Assembly (NCBI RefSeq): GCF_004340945.1
Contig: NZ_SLYD01000002.1
Coordinates: 1 to 64,000 of the forward strand
Direction: 5' to 3'
DNA: 64,000 bases
Source of the DNA: Sphingomonas sp. PP-F2F-A104-K0414
GTDB taxonomy: Bacteria; Pseudomonadota; Alphaproteobacteria; Sphingomonadales; Sphingomonadaceae
Shown here: in pieces, positions 1 to 8,220 of the stretch
How positions within the stretch are numbered: the first letter of the stretch is position 1
How the letters are laid out: the number at the start of each line of letters is the position of its first letter
The notes under the pieces: generated by a model
Told to the model about the DNA's origin: nothing
The model's database searches: none
The model's input: only the letters and a program-made list of their open reading frames with translations
Made by a program: the position numbers and the translations under genes

Positions 1-609
1 ACGGCACAAGGGCAGAGCGCAGCCCCATCGGCGTTCTACGTCTCGAAGAACAGCAGCACCGGGCGGTCGATCAACGCGGCCGGCACGATCAACGCCAGCG
101 GCGCTGACTATGCCGAGTATATGCAGAAGGCGGAGGGTTGCGGCCCGATCGCGGCGGGCGACGCCTGCGGCGTTGACGCGAACGGCGAATTGGTGACGAG
201 CTGGTCGCAGGCGCTAAGCTTCGTCGTAAAGTCGGACCAGCCGGGGTTCGTCGGCAACGATAACTATGGCGCGCACCTCGGCGAACGCCCTACCGAGCCG
301 ACCGACGAAACCGCACACGACTTCGCGGTCGCGTATGACGCCTATGTCGCGGATCTGGCGGCGTTTGAGGACGCCCTCGAGGCGGCACGCGCGAACGTCG
401 ATCGGATCGCGTTTTGCGGGCAGGTGCCGGTGACGGTCAGCAGCCCGTTCGCCGTCGGCGATTACGTCGTCGCGACCGAGGAAAGCGGCGCGATCACCGC
501 CGTCGCCATCCCGTCCGCCAAGATCACCTTCGCCCAGTATCGCAAGCGCCTCGGCAAAGTCTGGGCGGTGCGTGACGGGCGCGCGTGGATCGACGTCCAG
601 CACGGCTGA
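1..609 (+). CDS. Phage tail-fibre-type protein, C-terminal part (partial at left edge)
   Basis: The reading frame is open from base 1, so the true start lies outside the window; about 202 residues are visible. After a Ser/Gly/Asn-rich stretch comes a GADYAEYM motif, then a region with GCGPIAAGDACGV and a segment ending RIAFCGQVPV. This pattern matches the Peptidase_G2 or intramolecular-chaperone type domain found at the C-terminus of phage tail fibre proteins, which usually cleaves itself after assembly. The domain identity comes from motif recall and is not proven. It sits immediately upstream of the spike and baseplate genes, a sensible place for a receptor-binding fibre. Confidence 0.6.
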   Translation, partial: TAQGQSAAPSAFYVSKNSSTGRSINAAGTINASGADYAEYMQKAEGCGPIAAGDACGVDANGELVTSWSQALSFVVKSDQPGFVGNDNYGAHLGERPTEPTDETAHDFAVAYDAYVADLAAFEDALEAARANVDRIAFCGQVPVTVSSPFAVGDYVVATEESGAITAVAIPSAKITFAQYRKRLGKVWAVRDGRAWIDVQHG

Positions 610-641
610 GCCATTCCCGTACCCTATAGAAAGGATCACCC

Positions 642-881
642 ATGAAGATCACGATCGGCGAGTATGATGCCGCTTCCCGCACCGTCACCGCCACCTTCGC
701 CAGCGGCGACGTCGTCCACGACCGCAGCGTGAACGCCTGCCACGACAAGTCCGGCGCGTATGATCCGGTCGCGACTGCTGCTCGCGTCGATGAGGTCGGC
801 CGGGGCGTGGCGGTAAAGATCGGCCTGGGGGTTATCGCCAATGTCCCCGAGGCCGATCCGGAGCCGACCGCGGCGGAATGA
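642..881 (+). CDS. Hypothetical phage protein (79 aa)
   Basis: A short acidic protein with a GAAAGGATC ribosome binding site eight bases before the ATG. It begins with a beta-strand-like MKITIGEYD and reads much like a small accessory protein encoded after a tail fibre gene, for example a fibre-associated or chaperone protein. No known family is recognised. It lies between the fibre-type gene and the spike gene V in the same orientation, so it is probably part of the late tail operon. Confidence 0.6.
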   Translation: MKITIGEYDAASRTVTATFASGDVVHDRSVNACHDKSGAYDPVATAARVDEVGRGVAVKIGLGVIANVPEADPEPTAAE

Positions 882-945
882 CCCTTCGGGTGTGGGATCG
901 CATTCCACACCCGCACGACCGCGCGCAGGCCGGATCGCCGCGCCA

Positions 946-1527
946 ATGTCCCGCGTCATGACCGCGCTCACCGATCCCCGCCGTATCATCGGCAACATCG
1001 TCCGCATCGGCACGATCGAGTCCGTCGATCTTGCCGATGCAACGTGCCGCGTGCGCGTGGGCGAGATCGTGACCGGCGATGTTTGCTGGATCGTCCAGCG
1101 CGCCGGTAACACCCGCATCTGGTCGCCGCCAACGGTCGGCGAACAATGCCTGCTGATCTGCCCCGAGGGCGACACCGATGGCGGCGTCGCGATCCTCGGC
1201 CTGTTTTCCGACGCCATGCCTGCCCCGTCGAGCGACGACATCGATCTGATCCGGTTCGGCGACGGCGCGATTCTGTCCTATGACGCGACGGCGCACCTGC
1301 TCGTTGCGCAGCTCCCCCCAGGCGGAAAGATGCAGGTCGACGCGCCGGGCGGCGTGACGATCACCGGGCCTGTCCAGATCACCGGTCCCGTCTCGATCAC
1401 CGGCAACGTCGACATCACCGGCAAGGCCACCGCGAGCGATGACGTGGTCGGCGGTGGCAAGAGCCTCAAGAGCCACAAGCACATCGGCGTCCAGACGGGC
1501 GGCGGTGTTTCGGGAACGCCGCAGTGA
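946..1527 (+). CDS. V: Baseplate spike protein gpV
   Basis: A 193-residue homologue of the P2 gpV membrane-piercing spike. The N-terminal half is an OB-fold typical of Phage_base_V (RIIGNIVRIGTIESVDLADA, then GEQCLLICPEGD). The second half is a repetitive beta-helix rich in ITGPV/ITG units, as in a trimeric spike. The end, SHKHIGVQTGG, keeps the HxH metal-binding tip motif of contractile-tail spikes. An upstream ATG at 841 would overlap the previous gene and add an arginine- and proline-rich leader, so the start is placed at 946; the ATG at 958 is also possible. The stop overlaps the next gene (GTGA). Confidence 0.9.
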   Translation: MSRVMTALTDPRRIIGNIVRIGTIESVDLADATCRVRVGEIVTGDVCWIVQRAGNTRIWSPPTVGEQCLLICPEGDTDGGVAILGLFSDAMPAPSSDDIDLIRFGDGAILSYDATAHLLVAQLPPGGKMQVDAPGGVTITGPVQITGPVSITGNVDITGKATASDDVVGGGKSLKSHKHIGVQTGGGVSGTPQ

Positions 1528-1892
1528 ACGGCATGAGCGCTGCAACCGGCAAGCTGCTCGATGGCGTCGCGCACATCCGCCAGTCGATCGGCGACATCCT
1601 TTCGACGCCGATCGGCACGCGCGTCGCCCGGCGCGATTACGGGTCGCTGCTTCCCGAGCTGGTCGACCAGCCGATGAACGCGCTCGGCCGCATGCGTCTG
1701 ATGGCGGCAACCGCATTGGCGATCCAGCGCTGGGAACCGCGCGTCAAACTGTCAGCCGTCGCGATTCAGCAGACCGGCCCCGCCGCCTTCGCCGCGGTGC
1801 TCGACTGCCAGCGCACCGACGTCACCGGTCCGAACGCCCACGCCCGTCTCACCGTCCCGCTGCCGAGCAGCAGCATCACCGTTTACGCCTGA
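1524..1892 (+). CDS. W: Baseplate wedge protein gpW (GPW/gp25 family)
   Basis: A 122-residue protein of the gpW/gp25 family, which forms the inner baseplate wedge of contractile phage tails and has a lysozyme-like fold without lysozyme activity. The segment around residues 20-50 (RQSIGDILSTPIGTRV, RRDYGSLLPELVD) carries the family's typical GT-R-M/V-R-R-xYGS core. The GTG start overlaps the V stop codon as GTGA, so translation is probably coupled; a second start (ATG at 1533) is three codons in. The next gene is the tail sheath, with no J, I or H gene between them, which differs from P2. Confidence 0.9.
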   Translation: MNGMSAATGKLLDGVAHIRQSIGDILSTPIGTRVARRDYGSLLPELVDQPMNALGRMRLMAATALAIQRWEPRVKLSAVAIQQTGPAAFAAVLDCQRTDVTGPNAHARLTVPLPSSSITVYA

Positions 1893-1902
1893 AGGAGCCA
1901 CC

Positions 1903-3072
1903 ATGCACGGCATCACCATCACCGAACAGACCGAGGGCGCGCGTTCGCTCGTCCTGACCGCAACCGCGGTTATCGGTCTGGTTGCGACCGCGACCGCGCC
2001 CGCCGGTGCGGCAACGGAAGCGCTCGACGCGGCCTTCCCGCTCAACCGTCCCGTCCTCGTCGTTGACCTCGAGGCGGCGATCGGCGTCGCCGGCACGACC
2101 GGCACGCTGGCATCGACGCTCCGCGCCATTGCCGATCAGGCGAAGGCGCCGGTCGTCGTCGTCCGCGTCTCGGCTGGCGCGGACGCAGCGACGACCAGCG
2201 CGAACGTCATCGGCACCACCGTCAACGGTGTGAAGACCGGCATGCAGGCGCTTCTGTCGGCTGAATCGCAGCTCGGCATGAAACCGCGGATCCTTGGCGC
2301 GCCAGGTCTCGACACGCAGGCGGTCACCACGGCGCTGGTCGTCATCGCGCAGAAGCTGCGCGGGTTCGTTTACGCCGCGGCGATCGGCGCGGACATCACC
2401 GCGGTGGTCGCATACCGGGCCAACTTCGGCGCACGCGAGCTGATGCTCATCCATCCCGACTTCATTGCTTTCGACACGCGGGTCGCCGCCAACGCGACCA
2501 GCTATGCCGTCGCCCGCGCGCTCGGCCTTCGTGCCCGCATCGATCAGGAGCAGGGCTTCCACAAGTCGCTGTCCAACGTGACGGTCGAGGGCGTCGTCGG
2601 TCTCACCAAGGACATCCAGTTCGACGTTCAGGATGCGAACAGCGACGCCGCGCGCCTGAATGACAAGCAGGTCACCGCGCTGGTCCGTGCCGGCGGTGGC
2701 TTCCGCTTCTGGGGCAACCGCAGCTGTATCGATCCGACGTCGCCCTTCAGCTTCGAGACCGCCACGCGCACCGCGCAGGTCCTGCTCGACACGATCGGCG
2801 CGGGCATGATGTGGGCGATCGACAAGCCGCTGCGACCGAGCCTCGCCAAAGACATCGTCGAGACCATCAACATCTCGATCGCCGGCATGGTCACCGCCGG
2901 GCAGCTCATTGGCGGCAAGGCGTGGTTCGTCGCGGACAAGAACCCGGCGTCCAGCCTCGCCCAGGGCAGGCTGTCGATCGACTATAATTTCACGCCGGTC
3001 CCGCCGCTCGAAAACCTGCTTCTCACCCAGCGGATCACCGACACGTATCTCGCCGACTTCACCGTCGCCTGA
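1903..3072 (+). CDS. FI: Contractile tail sheath protein gpFI
   Basis: A 389-residue sheath subunit (P2 FI is 396 residues) that polymerises around the tail tube and contracts during DNA injection. The signature GFRFWGNRSC is present around residue 265, and the C-terminal domain shows the family's LGGKAWF-like and LLTQRITDTYL segments. A strong ribosome site (GAAGGAGCC) precedes the ATG by six to seven bases, fitting a highly expressed structural gene. It heads the pair FI-FII. Length and both signatures make the call secure. Confidence 0.96.
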   Translation: MHGITITEQTEGARSLVLTATAVIGLVATATAPAGAATEALDAAFPLNRPVLVVDLEAAIGVAGTTGTLASTLRAIADQAKAPVVVVRVSAGADAATTSANVIGTTVNGVKTGMQALLSAESQLGMKPRILGAPGLDTQAVTTALVVIAQKLRGFVYAAAIGADITAVVAYRANFGARELMLIHPDFIAFDTRVAANATSYAVARALGLRARIDQEQGFHKSLSNVTVEGVVGLTKDIQFDVQDANSDAARLNDKQVTALVRAGGGFRFWGNRSCIDPTSPFSFETATRTAQVLLDTIGAGMMWAIDKPLRPSLAKDIVETINISIAGMVTAGQLIGGKAWFVADKNPASSLAQGRLSIDYNFTPVPPLENLLLTQRITDTYLADFTVA

Positions 3073-3110
3073 TCGCCCCCGCTTCCCAGATCCGAACTTA
3101 GGAGCCGACC

Positions 3111-3617
3111 ATGGCACTACCCCGCAAACTGAAGAACATGAACCTGTTCAACGAAGGCCGTAGCTATCTGGCCGAGGTCCCCTTGGTCACGCTGCCCAAG
3201 CTGACCCGCAAGCTCGAGGAGTATCGCGGCGGGGGCATGGACGGCACCGTCAAGCTCGACATGGGCGCAGACGCAATGGAGCTGGAATTCACCGCCGGCG
3301 GGCCGCTGCGCGACGTACTGCTGCAGACCACCGCCGCAGCGATCGGCGGGATCTTCCTGCGCTTTGCCGGTCAGTACCAGAACGATTCGGCGGGCACGTC
3401 CGACGCCGTCGAGGTGACCGTGCGCGGTCGTCACGAAGAGATCGACATGGGCGAGCAGAAGGTCGGCGAGGGCGGCGAGTTCAAGGTCAAGATGGCGCTC
3501 GTCTACTACCGCCTCGAGTGGAACGGCGAGGTGCTGATCGAGATCGACGTCCTCAACATGATCCACATCGTCGGTGGCGTCGATCGTCTCGCGGACATGC
3601 GCGACATCATCCTGTGA
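3111..3617 (+). CDS. FII: Tail tube protein gpFII
   Basis: A 168-residue tube protein (P2 FII is 172). It starts MALPRKLKNMNLFNEG, the typical opening of the family, and contains the tube strand segments GDVLLQTTA-like and VTVRGRHEEIDMGE. Hexamers of this protein stack to form the inner tail tube on which the sheath assembles. It has a TTAGGAGCC ribosome site. A GC-rich hairpin (3619-3645) follows at once and may limit read-through into gpE, which needs less product. Confidence 0.95.
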   Translation: MALPRKLKNMNLFNEGRSYLAEVPLVTLPKLTRKLEEYRGGGMDGTVKLDMGADAMELEFTAGGPLRDVLLQTTAAAIGGIFLRFAGQYQNDSAGTSDAVEVTVRGRHEEIDMGEQKVGEGGEFKVKMALVYYRLEWNGEVLIEIDVLNMIHIVGGVDRLADMRDIIL

Positions 3618-3618
3618 G

Positions 3619-3645
3619 GAAGCCCCGGCGCCAGCGCCGGGCTTC
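3619..3645 (+). terminator. GC-rich hairpin between tail tube gene and gpE
   Basis: GAAGCCCCGGCGC pairs with GCGCCGGGCTTC, leaving a single bulged C and a very short loop. No T-run follows, so this is not a textbook intrinsic terminator. It may act as a partial attenuator or as a 3' stabiliser of the abundant FI-FII message. Confidence 0.45.
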
Positions 3646-3678
3646 ATGATCCTCCCCGCTTAATCCACGGAATTTCCC

Positions 3679-4112
3679 ATGACCGACACCCGCCCCGAAC
3701 TCGCCACCGTCAATCTCGACTTCCCCTTCACCCGCGGCGATCAGACGATCGACAAGGTGCAAGTCCGCCGGCCTCGCTCGGGCGAGCTGCGCGGCCTCAA
3801 CATCGCCGATCTGGTGCAGATGAATGTGGCTGCGACCGCCAAGCTGCTGCCGCGCATCACCATGCCGCCCCTGACCGACACCGAGATCAACAATCTCGAT
3901 CCCGCCGACCTGACGCAGTTCGGCATGGAAATTCAGGATTTTTTGTTGCCGAAAGCAGCGAAGGAACAGGGCTCCCAGGACTGATCGACGACGCGATGGC
4001 GGATCTCGCGATCGTTTTCCATTGGCCCCCCGCCGCCATGGACGAAATGATGATCGCCGACCTGATGCGCTGGCGCGCGCGCGCGGCCGAGCGGCACAAC
4101 CCGGAAAGCTGA
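3679..4112 (+). CDS. E: Tail assembly chaperone E/E+E' (programmed -1 frameshift)
   Basis: Frame zero encodes a 101-residue gpE that ends at 3984. At 3939-3945 lies T TTT TTG, positioned exactly on gpE codons (TTT TTG at 3940-3945), the same slippery heptamer type used by P2. Slipping back one base gives 55 further codons to the stop at 4110-4112 and a 144-residue fusion; P2 E+E' is about 142. The -1 frame encodes the GpE family signature DLAIVFHWPP followed by MRWRARAAERH. The pair acts as a tail-length and tape-measure chaperone, and lies directly before gene T as expected. No independent start is needed for the -1 frame. Confidence 0.93.
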
Positions 4113-4116
4113 CGCC

Positions 4117-6648
4117 ATGGACCGCAACCTCCGGATCCGCATGCTGCTCGAGGCGAGCGACAAGGTCACCAAGCCCTTGCGCGATATCGTCGGCGGATCC
4201 GCGAAGGCGGCAGCGGCCCTGAAGATCACGCGACAGGGGCTGAAGGATCTGAGCGCGCAGGCGCGTGCCATTGGCGAGTTCAAGCTCGGGCAGGTCAAAG
4301 GCGGCGAGATGTTCGCGCAGATCGACGATGCCCGCCGCCATATCCGGGGCTTGCGCGACGAGATCGCGCGGACCGAGACGCCGACCAAGCGCATGACGAA
4401 CGCGCTCGCCGCGGCCGAGGCAAAGGAGCGCAAGCTCGTTGGCGCGAGCGAGGAACACAGCGCCCAGCTCGTAAAGATGCGGGGGGCGCTGACGTCGGCC
4501 GGTGTCGATGTGCAGAACCTCGGCGCGCACGAGCAGCGCCTGCGCGACAACATCGCCGCAACGACCGCGACGATGGGCCGGCAGCGCGCTGAGTTCGACC
4601 GCCTTGACGAGCGCCAGACTCGCTTTGCGAGGGCGCGCGCGGGGTTCGCGCGGACGCAGAACATGGCGACCGGGATCGCCGCGGGCGGCGCGGCGGGCAT
4701 TGCCACAGGTCGAACGCTGGCACGACCGATCCTCGGTGCGGTCGAGGACGCGCAGGCATATCAGTCGGTCATGACCGACATCGCCCAGAAGGCGGATCTC
4801 GGCCGCGACCGTGCCGACCGCATGGGGCGCAACCTGCTGGCGGCTGCGCGCGCCGCGAACCAGATGCCGGACGAACTTCAAAAGGGCGTCGACACACTGG
4901 CGGGGTTCGGCCTCGATCCGACCAAGGCGGTCGCGATGATGAAGCCGATCGGGCGCGCGGCGACCGCGTACAAGGCCGAGATCGCCGATCTGTCCGCCGC
5001 GGCGTTTGCCGCCAACGACAATCTGAAGGTGCCGATCGAGCAGACCGGCCGCGTGATCGACATCATGGCGCAGGCGGGCAAAAGCGGTGCGTTCGAGATC
5101 AAGGATATGGCGGGTGCGTTCCCGGCGCTGACCGCCGGCTATCAGGCGCTCGGCCAGACCGGTACCGGCGCGGTCGCCGATCTTGCTGCGGCGCTGCAGA
5201 TCGCGCGCAAGGGTGCGGGCGATTCGTCGACCGCGGCCTCGAACGTCGCCAACATCATCCAGAAAATCGCGTCGCCGGCCACGATCAAAGCCTTTTCCAA
5301 GTTCGGTATCGATCTGCCAAATGCGCTGAAGAAGGCGTATGCCGAGGGCAAGACACCGCTCGAGGCGATTGCCGAGTTGACGAAGAAGGCGACGGGCGGC
5401 GACGTTGGCAAGATCGGCTTCCTCTTCGAGGACGCCCAGGTGCAGCAGGGTCTCCGTCCGCTGATCCAGAACTTGGAGGAATATCGCCGGATCCGCGCGA
5501 CCGCGGCCGGCGCGAAGGGCACGACCGACACCGACTTCGCCGAGCGCATGAAGGACTCGGCCGAGCAGACCAAGCAGCTCAAGATCAACGCGCAGGTGCT
5601 TTCGGTGTCGCTGGGCTCCATGCTGCTGCCGGCGGTCAATGCGATCACGCAGCGCGCCTCCGTTCTTGCTAGCGGCCTAGCGCGATGGACCGAACGTCAT
5701 CCTGCGCTGGCCAAGGCTATCGCGATCAGCGCGGCGGTACTCGCCTTGCTTTTCATCGTCCTCGGCGGTGCGGCGATCGTCATCGCGGCAATCATGGGAC
5801 CGATCGCCATTCTGAACGCTGGGCTAATCGCCATGGGCGTGGCGGGCGGAACCGCATCGATCGGGCTGCTGCCGATCCTTGGCACCGTCCTCGCGATCGT
5901 CGCGGTGATCGCGCTGCTCGCAGCGGCGGTATACCTGATCTACGCGAACTGGGGTCCGATCACCGCGTGGTTCAGCTCGTTATGGCAGGGGATCGTCGGC
6001 GTCGTCACCGGCGTCCTCGGCTGGTTTAGCGCTCTGCCCGCGCGTTTCGGCGAGTTCGGGCGGAATATGATCGCCGGATTGATCGGCGGGATCGTCGGTA
6101 TGCTGGGGGCGCTGAAAGCGACGGTCGTCGGAGCCGCGTCGTCGGCCGCGAACTGGTTCAAACGAAAACTCGATATCAATTCGCCATCGCGCGTGTTCAC
6201 CGGCTTCGGTGGGTTCATGATGCAGGGGCTGAGCAACGGAATTGAGCGAGGATCTGGGGACCCCATTCGTCGAATCGACCGTCTGTCGCGCAACCTTACC
6301 GGTGCCATGTCCGCCGCCTCGCTACGCCCGCCCGGTATGATGACTGACGAAGATGCACCGGTACGCCGGGTCGATCGTCTGTCGCGACGTCTCACCGCCG
6401 CGCTTGCGATCGGCTCCGCGCTGCCCGCGCTGACCCCCGCGACTGCTACCACGCCCGCCGGATCCGCAGCCTATGGTCGCGCGGCCCCCCCGCCAGCGCC
6501 GATCACGATCAACGTCTACGGCGCGCCGGGGCAAAGCGAGCAGGCGCTCGCCGCAGCGGTCGAGCGCGCCCTCGAGCGCTATCAAAGCCGCCAGCGTGCC
6601 ATGTCGCGATCGTCCTTCTCCGACACACCTGATGGAGCCGACCAGTGA
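4117..6648 (+). CDS. T: Tail tape measure protein gpT
   Basis: An 843-residue protein (P2 gpT is 815) that sets tail length and passes into the host membrane. Residues 1-190 are largely helical and charged (coiled-coil-like), followed by a central TMP core. Hydrophobic alpha-helices at about 535-610 (IAISAAVLALLFIVLGGAA and a second AVYLIYANWG stretch) form the membrane part. Near 680 the LDINSPSRVF motif common to tape measures appears. The C-terminus carries a repeated IRRIDRLSRNLTGAM / VRRVDRLSRRLTAAL unit. It overlaps gpU by a GTGA. Confidence 0.95.
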   Translation: MDRNLRIRMLLEASDKVTKPLRDIVGGSAKAAAALKITRQGLKDLSAQARAIGEFKLGQVKGGEMFAQIDDARRHIRGLRDEIARTETPTKRMTNALAAAEAKERKLVGASEEHSAQLVKMRGALTSAGVDVQNLGAHEQRLRDNIAATTATMGRQRAEFDRLDERQTRFARARAGFARTQNMATGIAAGGAAGIATGRTLARPILGAVEDAQAYQSVMTDIAQKADLGRDRADRMGRNLLAAARAANQMPDELQKGVDTLAGFGLDPTKAVAMMKPIGRAATAYKAEIADLSAAAFAANDNLKVPIEQTGRVIDIMAQAGKSGAFEIKDMAGAFPALTAGYQALGQTGTGAVADLAAALQIARKGAGDSSTAASNVANIIQKIASPATIKAFSKFGIDLPNALKKAYAEGKTPLEAIAELTKKATGGDVGKIGFLFEDAQVQQGLRPLIQNLEEYRRIRATAAGAKGTTDTDFAERMKDSAEQTKQLKINAQVLSVSLGSMLLPAVNAITQRASVLASGLARWTERHPALAKAIAISAAVLALLFIVLGGAAIVIAAIMGPIAILNAGLIAMGVAGGTASIGLLPILGTVLAIVAVIALLAAAVYLIYANWGPITAWFSSLWQGIVGVVTGVLGWFSALPARFGEFGRNMIAGLIGGIVGMLGALKATVVGAASSAANWFKRKLDINSPSRVFTGFGGFMMQGLSNGIERGSGDPIRRIDRLSRNLTGAMSAASLRPPGMMTDEDAPVRRVDRLSRRLTAALAIGSALPALTPATATTPAGSAAYGRAAPPPAPITINVYGAPGQSEQALAAAVERALERYQSRQRAMSRSSFSDTPDGADQ

Positions 6649-7043
6649 ACATGATGGCCCTTGGCATGTTCGTCTTCTCGCTGCCGACGCTGGCCTATCA
6701 GGAGATGCAGCGCAAAAGTGCTTGGCGCCACGCGCGCAGCGGCCGGATCGGCGCGATCGACGCGACACAGTTCGTCGGCCGCGAGAACGATACGATCAGC
6801 CTGTCGGGCACCGCCTTTGCCGAGCTGATGGCAGGACGCGCATCGCTCGACGATCTGCGGGATATGGCGGCGAAGGGCGAAGCGTGGTCGCTGATCGATG
6901 GCACCGGGCGGGTGTACGGTGCCTTCGTCATCACCGGCATCAACGAGGGCATGAAGGAGATTTTCGCGGACGGCACGCCGCGCAAGATCGACTTCACCGT
7001 CGACCTGCTCGAGATCGCCGATAGCGCGACTGGTGCGGCGTGA
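6645..7043 (+). CDS. U: Tail completion protein gpU
   Basis: A 132-residue protein of the P2 gpU family, which ends and stabilises the tail tube. It begins MNMMALGMFVFSLPTLAYQEMQRKSAWRH in this family's style and ends in beta strands with YGAFVITGINEG. The start is a GTG overlapping the tape-measure stop (GTGA); an ATG two codons later (6651) is possible. P2 gpU is somewhat longer (159). Its position between T and D agrees with the P2 order. Confidence 0.9.
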   Translation: MNMMALGMFVFSLPTLAYQEMQRKSAWRHARSGRIGAIDATQFVGRENDTISLSGTAFAELMAGRASLDDLRDMAAKGEAWSLIDGTGRVYGAFVITGINEGMKEIFADGTPRKIDFTVDLLEIADSATGAA

Positions 7044-8050
7044 CCGCGGTCAACAACGTCCCCGACTTCAAGGTCACACTCGACGGCACCGACCTCACCG
7101 ATCGTATCCGTCCGCGCCTGATCTCGCTGCGCCTAAGCGAGAAACGGGGTGGCGATGCCGACCAGCTCGAGATCACCGTCGACGATTCCGACGGCAAGCT
7201 CGCGGTGCCACGTGCCGGCGCAACGCTGACGGTACAGCTTGGCTGGTCTGCCGGTGCCGACGTGACGGTCGGTCTGGTCGACAAGGGCAAATTCACCGTC
7301 GACGAGATCGAGCATAGCGGCCCGCCCGACCAGATCACGATTCGCGCTCGAGCGGCTGACTTCACCAGCGCCATTGCCACCCGGCGCGAGAAGAGCTGGC
7401 ACGACACGACGCTCGGTGCGATCGTCAAGGAGATCGCCGGTCGTAACAAGCTGACGCCCCGCTGCGCGCCCGCACTGGCGTCGATTGCAGTCAAGGCGAT
7501 GGCGCAGACCCGGGAAAGCGATATTGCGCTCCTGCGCCGGCTCGGGCGAGAGAATGACGCCGTCGCGACGGTAAAGGGAGGCGCGCTGATACTCGCGCCC
7601 ACTGGCGCGGCCACGACCGCGACCGGCGCGGCGATCCCGGGTATCACGATCCGCCGCGGCGACGGCGACCGGCACAGCTTCAGGATCAAGAAACGCGACG
7701 AGGCTGGCAGCGTCTCGGCCGACTGGCACGACCGTAAGGGCGCGAAGAAGAGGACCGTCACGGTCGGCACCGGCACCGGCGAGACCAAGCAGCTCGCGCG
7801 CACCTACTCGTCCGAGGATGCCGCCCGCCGCGCCGCGACTGCCGAGCAGGGCCGCGCCGCGCGCGAGCCGCGCACACTGGACCTCGGGCTCGCCCTCGGC
7901 CGTTTGGAGATCTACCCCGACCGACCGGTGACGGTTGCCGGTTTCAAGGCCGAGGTCGATGCAGTGAAATGGCTCGTGTCAGATGTATCGCACGAGCTAT
8001 TCGCAGACCGCGGGTTCACAACCGCGATCACGCTCGAAAGCGCAGCTTAA
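7040..8050 (+). CDS. D: Late control / baseplate hub protein gpD
   Basis: A 336-residue homologue of P2 gpD (387), the hub that supports the spike at the tail tip. The N-terminus has PDFKVTLDGTDLTDRIRPRL, and the middle carries the ESDIALLRRLGRENDAVATVK segment that is characteristic of the family. The GTG start overlaps the gpU stop as GTGA. It is the last gene of the rightward tail operon; beyond it the transcription direction changes. The older name 'late control D' comes from P2 genetics; the structural role is established knowledge. Confidence 0.93.
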   Translation: MTAVNNVPDFKVTLDGTDLTDRIRPRLISLRLSEKRGGDADQLEITVDDSDGKLAVPRAGATLTVQLGWSAGADVTVGLVDKGKFTVDEIEHSGPPDQITIRARAADFTSAIATRREKSWHDTTLGAIVKEIAGRNKLTPRCAPALASIAVKAMAQTRESDIALLRRLGRENDAVATVKGGALILAPTGAATTATGAAIPGITIRRGDGDRHSFRIKKRDEAGSVSADWHDRKGAKKRTVTVGTGTGETKQLARTYSSEDAARRAATAEQGRAAREPRTLDLGLALGRLEIYPDRPVTVAGFKAEVDAVKWLVSDVSHELFADRGFTTAITLESAA

Positions 8051-8061
8051 TTTAGCCAATA

Positions 8062-8187
8062 TCAGAGCATTACCAGCCCGACGATTACGATCACGGATAG
8101 TATGCCAACGACAAACAAACAGCCCAAGTAGTTCGCGCATGACCGCCTGACCACTTTCCAATCGGTGGGCGCGTCGTAATCTACCAT
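8062..8187 (-). CDS. Small single-pass membrane protein downstream of the repressor (41 aa)
   Basis: This short gene has an ATG at 8187-8185 and a TGA at 8064-8062. Five bases before the ATG is AAGGGG, a good ribosome binding site. Residues 1-20 are polar (MVDYDAPTDWKVVRRSCANY), and residues 21-41 form one continuous hydrophobic helix rich in Val, Ile, Leu and Gly. It starts 33 bases after the repressor stop on the same strand, so it would be expressed from the lysogenic repressor transcript. Membrane proteins in such a position often protect the lysogen from superinfection; that role is inference only. No homologue is recognised. Confidence 0.6.
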   Translation of the reverse strand: MVDYDAPTDWKVVRRSCANYLGCLFVVGILSVIVIVGLVML

Positions 8188-8220
8188 AAACCCCTTAACC
8201 CCCTGCAATGGTCGGCAAAT

